From positions 1-18,248 of the forward strand of contig JALHHH010000054.1 of assembly GCA_022837485.1 (NCBI GenBank): 18,248 nt of DNA, read 5' to 3'. Shown here piece by piece: positions 14,058-18,248 of the stretch; the stretch's first letter is position 1; every line of letters begins with the position of its first letter. This stretch comes from Bacteroidales bacterium. GTDB lineage: Bacteria; Bacteroidota; Bacteroidia; Bacteroidales; Lentimicrobiaceae. The translations under genes were made by a program, and so were the position numbers. The notes beneath the pieces are model-generated. The model saw only the letters and a list, made by a program, of their open reading frames with translations. It had not been told where the DNA came from and did not search any database.

Positions 14058-14065
14058 TAGCTTTG
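14058..14065 (+). promoter_or_regulatory. Candidate -7 box for the EamA transporter gene
   Basis: TAGCTTTG is a perfect TAnnTTTG box. Transcription from it would start near 14071, which supports the ATG at 14096 over the upstream one at 14063. No TTG stands at the ideal -33 distance. Confidence 0.35.
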
Positions 14066-14095
14066 CCAAGCCATTCTTTCCAATTACGGCAATCG

Positions 14096-15022
14096 ATGAC
14101 CAAATCCGGCAAAACTCTCATTTTAGGCTCACTGGCTATCTGTTTCTCTGCATCGCTCTGGGGGCTCGACGGAATTTTACTCACCCCTCAGCTCTACAAC
14201 CTCAACATTGTCTTCGTAGTCTTCATATTACATGCTCTGCCTTTTACGCTGATGAACCTGTTTCTTTCCAGGGAATACCGGCATCTGCGTACGCTTTCGG
14301 TCAAGGAAATGGTCTTTTTGGCTCTGATTGCCCTGACCGGTGGTGCTCTCGGTACGATGGCTATAGTAAAAGCATTGTTTCTGGTTGAATTTCAGGATCT
14401 TTCAATAGTAGTTTTGCTGCAGAAACTGCAGCCTGTTTTTGCTATTACTCTTGCAGCCATTCTTCTGCGCGAGAAAATGAACCGGAATTTTATTTTCTGG
14501 GCATCTCTCGCCATCTTATCAGGCTATTTTCTCACATTCGGGTTTAACCTGCCAAATTTGAATACGGGTTCCAAAACCATATTTGCAGCCGGATATTCGC
14601 TGATTGCAGCTTTCTTCTTCGGCGCAGCTACTGTCCTGGGTAAAGGAGTGCTCCATAATATGTCGTTTCAAACTGCAACGTTTTTCAGGTATGGATTTAC
14701 ATCCCTGATAATGTTGATCCTTGTGCTGATAACCGGTACATTGGGAGGATTTATGATGGCAACAAAAATCAACTGGATTGTTATTGTGATCATTTCTCTC
14801 ACCGTGGGTTCCGGAGCCATTTTTTTATACTATTTCGGTTTAAAAAAAGTACCGGCAATGCTTGCTGCCATATGTGAGCTGTGTTTTCCGATTTCAGCCA
14901 TTGTCTTCGATTATATATTCCACGATAAAGTCCTGAGCCCTGTTCAGTGGATGAGTGTTGGACTTATGCTGCTGGCTATTGTCCGGCTCAGCATCTCCCG
15001 GAAAACAGCCCGGGAGCAATAA
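14096..15022 (+). CDS. EamA/DMT-superfamily inner-membrane transporter
   Basis: A 308-residue, very hydrophobic protein with about ten membrane helices arranged as two EamA repeats, the standard size and layout for drug/metabolite transporters. The first helix has the family's Trp-Gly feature (SASLWGLDGILL). The end of the first repeat shows the typical LQKLQPVFAITLAAILLREKM pattern split across residues about 110-130, and the second repeat ends with ELCFPISAIVFDYIF. Such carriers export or import small metabolites, often amino acids or nucleobases, and the substrate is not predictable here. The alternative ATG at 14063 would add 11 polar residues and precedes the likely transcription start. 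It may be read alone or with the SRPBCC gene. Confidence 0.85.
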   Translation: MTKSGKTLILGSLAICFSASLWGLDGILLTPQLYNLNIVFVVFILHALPFTLMNLFLSREYRHLRTLSVKEMVFLALIALTGGALGTMAIVKALFLVEFQDLSIVVLLQKLQPVFAITLAAILLREKMNRNFIFWASLAILSGYFLTFGFNLPNLNTGSKTIFAAGYSLIAAFFFGAATVLGKGVLHNMSFQTATFFRYGFTSLIMLILVLITGTLGGFMMATKINWIVIVIISLTVGSGAIFLYYFGLKKVPAMLAAICELCFPISAIVFDYIFHDKVLSPVQWMSVGLMLLAIVRLSISRKTAREQ

Positions 15023-15127
15023 GCTGCATGACCTGCAACTTCACGGATTCCATAAATTTATTGTTGTGATAGGCCGGCCATTGCGGTCGGGCTCTGTGCA
15101 TGCACACTGTGAAAAGGGGAGGAGCTT

Positions 15128-15196
15128 CCGGTGATTTACCGGATTACAAATCCACGAAAGTTGTAAATGTACTGTTGTATTCCGGAATTACCGGAA
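15128..15196. repeat. Two related short hairpins between convergent genes
   Basis: CCGGT-GATTT-ACCGG (15128-15142) and TTCCGG-AATTA-CCGGAA (15180-15196) are perfect inverted repeats with five-base loops and a shared TTCCGG...ACCGGA core. They lie in the 179-bp gap between the convergent transporter and membrane-protein genes. No T run follows either on either strand, so canonical intrinsic terminators are unlikely. The 12-bp palindrome TGTGCATGCACA (15095-15106) is just upstream. Confidence 0.4.
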
Positions 15197-15201
15197 ATGG
15201 T

Positions 15202-15711
15202 CTATTCGCGCACCTTGCGGATAATTGCCATGGTATACAGGCTGAAAATAACCGTAGTCATGGCCTGAATCCAGACAGGTGTTGAAATGAGTCCCGGGCC
15301 TAACAGTGCAACGGAGATAAAAACGGCTTTTAGACCGTAATAAGCTGCTTTGCTGATAGCGATTGCTGAAGCCATCGCAGCAAAGGCACTCCGCATGCGG
15401 CTTCGTAAAAAATAAAACAGCCAAACATTAAGCAGCAGCTCGGCTGTGATGAGCAGCATTTTGAAAATTACCGGATGTGCCGAAACTGCAAAAGAGAAAA
15501 GGGGAAGTGTAAAAGCGAGCAAGTATGCATTTCGTTGCCCGCTGTGAAGTATGGCCAGTACCAGCATCAGCCGCATGGGCTCCGCCAGGTAAAGCGGAAA
15601 GTTCAGCAAATGCGAAAGGGCAGGTGTGAAATAAATAAGAAGCAATGCGCTGATGTTTATCAACAGGCCTGAGATCGCTTCTTTGCGTGTATAACTGCTT
15701 GTCAGGGTCAT
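15202..15711 (-). CDS. Small polytopic membrane protein, possibly an ECF-type substrate-binding component
   Basis: A 169-residue protein with five or six hydrophobic segments. The pattern FPLYLAEPMRLMLVLAI, then NAYLLAFTLPLFSF and SAHPVIFKMLLI, resembles the small integral membrane S components of energy-coupling-factor vitamin transporters, which have a similar size. That resemblance is weak and drawn from memory. No ATPase or T component is encoded nearby, though solitary S components sharing a central module are known. The frame is open to 15765, but the strong promoter at 15763-15792 would start transcription near 15756, so the ATG at 15711 is the likely start. Upstream it is divergent from the DUF362 gene. 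Confidence 0.7.
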   Translation of the reverse strand: MTLTSSYTRKEAISGLLINISALLLIYFTPALSHLLNFPLYLAEPMRLMLVLAILHSGQRNAYLLAFTLPLFSFAVSAHPVIFKMLLITAELLLNVWLFYFLRSRMRSAFAAMASAIAISKAAYYGLKAVFISVALLGPGLISTPVWIQAMTTVIFSLYTMAIIRKVRE

Positions 15712-15762
15712 ATCTTTTCGGGTTGGTTTATCTGATTGGCTCCGGCTCTTATGGAAACGATA

Positions 15763-15792
15763 CAAAAATAACGTTTAGCGCGAAAGTGACAA
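15763..15792 (-). promoter_or_regulatory. Promoter of the small membrane-protein gene
   Basis: On the minus strand TTG (15792-15790), a 19-base spacer and TATTTTTG (15770-15763) fully match the Bacteroidota promoter. The expected start near 15756 leaves a leader of about 45 bases to the ATG at 15711. Confidence 0.6.
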
Positions 15793-15811
15793 CTAATTGT
15801 TAAAAAGTCGC

Positions 15812-15840
15812 TTGCAGATCTGTCATTTTTTCTATTTTTA
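15812..15840 (+). promoter_or_regulatory. Candidate promoter of the DUF362-polyferredoxin operon
   Basis: TTG (15812-15814), an 18-base spacer and TATTTTTA (15833-15840), a 7/8 match to TAnnTTTG. Transcription would begin near 15847, leaving a leader of about 47 bases. It lies about 20 bp from the divergent promoter at 15763-15792. Confidence 0.4.
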
Positions 15841-15893
15841 CCTCCTCCCGGAAAAAATACCCGGTGCAATTTTGTAATTAACCCCTGGCTTAT

Positions 15894-16811
15894 ATGAAAC
15901 GCCGTGATTTTATTGTAAAAGGTATAAGTGCCGGACTTGTATCCGGCAGTCTGGCCGGATTGGGTGGTCTGCCGCTTCTAACCCAAGCCGCAGCTCCGTC
16001 TAATAATTATGACCTTGTGGCCGTTCGCGACGGGGAGCCTGAAGTGATGTTCGACCGTGCCATTGCCTCCCTTGGCGGGATGTCGAAGTACGTGAAGAAA
16101 GGTCAGAAAGTGGTAGTTAAACCCAATATCGGATGGGATGTATCCCCCGAAAGGGGAGGAAATACTAACCCAAAACTCGTGGCGCGCATAATAAAGCATT
16201 GCCTGGATGCAGGAGCTTCCGACGTCTACGTTTTCGATAATACCTGTGACGCCTGGAATCTGTGCTATAAAAACAGCGGAATCGAAAAGGCCGTTAAAGA
16301 TGCAGGAGGTAAAATAGTACCCGGCAATACCGAAAACTATTACAAATCCATCGCCATCCCAGGAGGAAAACGCCTGAAAGAGGCTAAAGTGCATGAGCTT
16401 ATCCTGAATTCAGACGTGTTTATCAATGTCCCCATCCTTAAACACCACAGTTCCGCAAGTATTTCACTTGCAATGAAAAACCTGATGGGTATTGTGTGGG
16501 ACCGCAGGTTCTGGCACCGTAACGACCTGCATCAGTGCATAGCCGACCTTACAACATGGCGGGTTCCGACCCTTAACGTCATCGACGGCTACCGGGTGAT
16601 GCTCCGCAATGGTCCGCGGGGAGTTTCAGAAGCCGATGTGGTACTTATGAAACAAATGATAGTTTCTTCCGATATCGTGGCAGCCGATGCCGCTGCAACC
16701 CTGATATTCGGCAGTAAACCCGAAGATATCCCCCACATCCGGATGGCTCATGAGATGAAAGTCGGAACCATGGATTTGAGTAAACTTAATATCAATCGAA
16801 TAAAAATCTAA
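15894..16811 (+). CDS. Tat-exported DUF362 protein
   Basis: A 305-residue protein whose N-terminus is a twin-arginine signal: R3 and R4 in KRRDFIVKG, then a weakly hydrophobic Gly/Ala/Leu stretch and a possible cleavage site near QAAA (31-34). Export by Tat suggests folding or cofactor insertion before translocation. The rest is a DUF362 domain, with VVVKPNIGWD (73-82), NVPILKHH (178-185) and SLAMKNLMGI (191-200). DUF362 proteins are often found with or fused to ferredoxin domains; this one has only scattered Cys (C103, C118, C124, C215) and no Fer4 motif. The next gene, a polyferredoxin, starts one base after its stop, so they form an operon and probably a complex. The biochemical role is not established. 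Confidence 0.85.
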   Translation: MKRRDFIVKGISAGLVSGSLAGLGGLPLLTQAAAPSNNYDLVAVRDGEPEVMFDRAIASLGGMSKYVKKGQKVVVKPNIGWDVSPERGGNTNPKLVARIIKHCLDAGASDVYVFDNTCDAWNLCYKNSGIEKAVKDAGGKIVPGNTENYYKSIAIPGGKRLKEAKVHELILNSDVFINVPILKHHSSASISLAMKNLMGIVWDRRFWHRNDLHQCIADLTTWRVPTLNVIDGYRVMLRNGPRGVSEADVVLMKQMIVSSDIVAADAAATLIFGSKPEDIPHIRMAHEMKVGTMDLSKLNINRIKI

Positions 16812-16812
16812 A

Positions 16813-18248
16813 ATGCGAAGTGTTGCCTGGCCGCGCAAAGCCCGGATTGTTCTGTCTCTACTTTTTCTGGTACTAACCGCCTTCCTTTTTCTGGATCCGG
16901 CACAATTTATTCCCGTATCCCTTATTAAAACAATCACCTGGCCTCAGTTTACTCCTTCGCTGCTGAAGTTTCTTGTTACGGGAAGCCTTGCAGCAACCGG
17001 ATTCCTGTTGTTTATTCTGCTTACTTTTCTCTTCGGTCGCCTTTACTGCTCCTCGGTTTGTCCGCTGGGTACGCTTCAGGATATTATTTCGCGTCTTGTG
17101 CGACTTATACGCCCCCGAAAACCTCTGCGATTTGCCCGCCCCCGGAATCTGTTACGGTATTCCATACTGGCAGTTGTAATAATAGCTTTTTTGGCAGGTA
17201 CCTCCCTGCTTGTCAATTTTCTGGATCCGTACAGTAACTTCGGCCGCATTATGGCCAATATTTTCCGGCCAGCTGTCCTTGCCGGAAATAATACCCTTGC
17301 CGGAATCCTCGAGAAACAGGATGTTTTCTGGCTTACCCGAACCCCCTTTAAAGGCTACCAGATAATGTCCATTGGATTTGCCTCCGGTTTCTTGATTCTG
17401 CTGACATGGATGGCTGCCGTAAGAGGCCGGCTCTATTGTAATACGGTATGCCCGGTCGGAGCCTTGCTCGGACTTTTTTCTAAGGCTTCGCTGTACAGGA
17501 TATCACTCGATAAACAGCTCTGCAACAGCTGCGGACAATGCAGCAAGGTGTGCAAGGCACAATGTATTGATGTGAAAAGCCGGGAAATCGATTACAGCCG
17601 TTGCGTGGCTTGCTTCAATTGCCTGGATGCCTGTCCATCTTCCGGAGTTGTCTACAGGTTTGCATTTGCACATAAAAATACCGCATCGGTAATTCAATCG
17701 GAAACGGGCTCTGCCCGGCGCCGCACGCTGCTCAAAGCCATTGCTGCCGGTACGGCTTTAATTACATCCAAAGTATTTGCAGTACGCATAACCGGTGGAG
17801 AAAAACCTACCGAGATCCCGGAAGAACGTACGCTGGTGGCGTCTCCTCCGGGTTCGCTGGGGCATGAGCATTTTAACCTGCAGTGTACTGCCTGTCACCT
17901 GTGTGTGAGCGCATGCCCCACGCATGTTCTCCAGCCTTCGTTTCTGCACTATGGACTGCAGGGCGTTATGCAGCCCTACATGGATTATCATTCGGGTTTT
18001 TGCAATTTTGAATGTACCGTTTGCACGGAAGTTTGTCCCACTGGAGCCTTATTACCTGTTTTTAACGAGCAGAAAAAAACACTTCAGCTGGGGGTGGCGG
18101 TTTTTATAAAAGAAAACTGTGTGGTTTATACCGACGAAACCGACTGCGGTGCCTGTTCCGAACATTGTCCGACCAAAGCGGTTGATATGGTGCTTTATAA
18201 GAATGGACTTACCATTCCGGAAGTAGACGATACGATCTGCGTTGGATG
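16813..18248 (+). CDS. NapH-like membrane polyferredoxin with internal Tat-like segment (3' end beyond window)
   Basis: The 478 codons seen run to the window edge without a stop. The N-terminal half is NapH/NosR-like, with membrane segments near 11-29, 53-74, 115-135 and 185-203, and two loops GRLYCSSVCPLG (75-86) and GRLYCNTVCPVG (205-216) carrying the family's CxxxCP motif. Two [4Fe-4S] sites follow (C237/240/243/247 and C264/267/270/274). Then comes a twin-arginine-like stretch SARRRTLLKAIAAGTAL (300-316), and after it at least three more cluster sites (C358/361/364/368; C397/401/404/408; C445/448/452 with C476 as a likely partner in the final motif). This looks like a NapH unit joined to a NapG-like ferredoxin, moving electrons between the quinone pool and an extracytoplasmic acceptor. 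The start at 16813 follows the DUF362 stop by one base. The partner enzyme is unknown. Confidence 0.85.
   Translation, partial: MRSVAWPRKARIVLSLLFLVLTAFLFLDPAQFIPVSLIKTITWPQFTPSLLKFLVTGSLAATGFLLFILLTFLFGRLYCSSVCPLGTLQDIISRLVRLIRPRKPLRFARPRNLLRYSILAVVIIAFLAGTSLLVNFLDPYSNFGRIMANIFRPAVLAGNNTLAGILEKQDVFWLTRTPFKGYQIMSIGFASGFLILLTWMAAVRGRLYCNTVCPVGALLGLFSKASLYRISLDKQLCNSCGQCSKVCKAQCIDVKSREIDYSRCVACFNCLDACPSSGVVYRFAFAHKNTASVIQSETGSARRRTLLKAIAAGTALITSKVFAVRITGGEKPTEIPEERTLVASPPGSLGHEHFNLQCTACHLCVSACPTHVLQPSFLHYGLQGVMQPYMDYHSGFCNFECTVCTEVCPTGALLPVFNEQKKTLQLGVAVFIKENCVVYTDETDCGACSEHCPTKAVDMVLYKNGLTIPEVDDTICVG

Noticed and set aside
1..18248. CRISPR arrays, tRNA or rRNA genes, insertion sequences, attachment sites or replication origins
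   Set aside because: Reading both strands I found no regularly spaced repeats, transposase motifs, cloverleaf-like sequence or origin-like clusters. The gene content looks like stable chromosomal DNA.

Overview
The window reads as chromosomal DNA of an anaerobic, hydrogen-metabolising member of the Bacteroidota, probably Bacteroidales or Marinilabiliales. Three things point there: a type IX secretion substrate with the family's C-terminal sorting domain (11159-13108), several promoters of the Bacteroidota form TTG-N~20-TAnnTTTG, and closest-looking relatives of most proteins in that phylum. I see no rRNA, tRNA, insertion sequence, phage gene or CRISPR array.

Region 1 (1-7615) is a hydrogen-metabolism locus. 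On the minus strand lies hydCBA (3983 down to the window edge), a trimeric NAD-linked, probably electron-bifurcating [FeFe]-hydrogenase. HydC is NuoE-like, HydB is NuoF-like with extra ferredoxin domains, and HydA is the catalytic subunit, cut off by the window start. Divergently on the plus strand lies a three-gene operon: an 87-residue NuoE-type [2Fe-2S] mini-protein, a sensory [FeFe]-hydrogenase-like protein with a PAS domain, and a SpoIIE/PP2C serine phosphatase with an uncharacterised C-terminal domain. The 285-bp control region between them holds two adjacent TGTTA-N6-TAACA palindromes resembling Rex (NADH/NAD+) operators, interleaved with candidate promoters for both directions. The suggested logic is that NADH state (Rex-like operator) and H2 or redox state (HydS-like sensor and phosphatase) jointly control the hydrogenase. 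HydA has Asp where the proton-relay Cys of the H-cluster motif normally stands (D299).

Region 2 (7616-11121) is housekeeping or mixed: an OsmC-like protein, a WlbA/WbpB-type sugar-nucleotide 3-dehydrogenase convergent with it, a class I aminotransferase with a clear promoter and a terminator, and a small membrane-anchored protein conserved in Bacteroidota.

Region 3 (11159-15711) holds a large secreted protein whose PKD domain appears split and rearranged, a 445-bp AT-rich gap, an SRPBCC protein, an EamA-type transporter and a small polytopic membrane protein that might be an ECF-type substrate-binding component.

Region 4 (15812-18248) is a second iron-sulfur locus: a Tat-exported DUF362 protein followed one base later by a NapH-like membrane polyferredoxin with an internal twin-arginine-like segment, cut by the window end. 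It looks like an electron-transfer module at the cytoplasmic membrane whose substrate is unknown.
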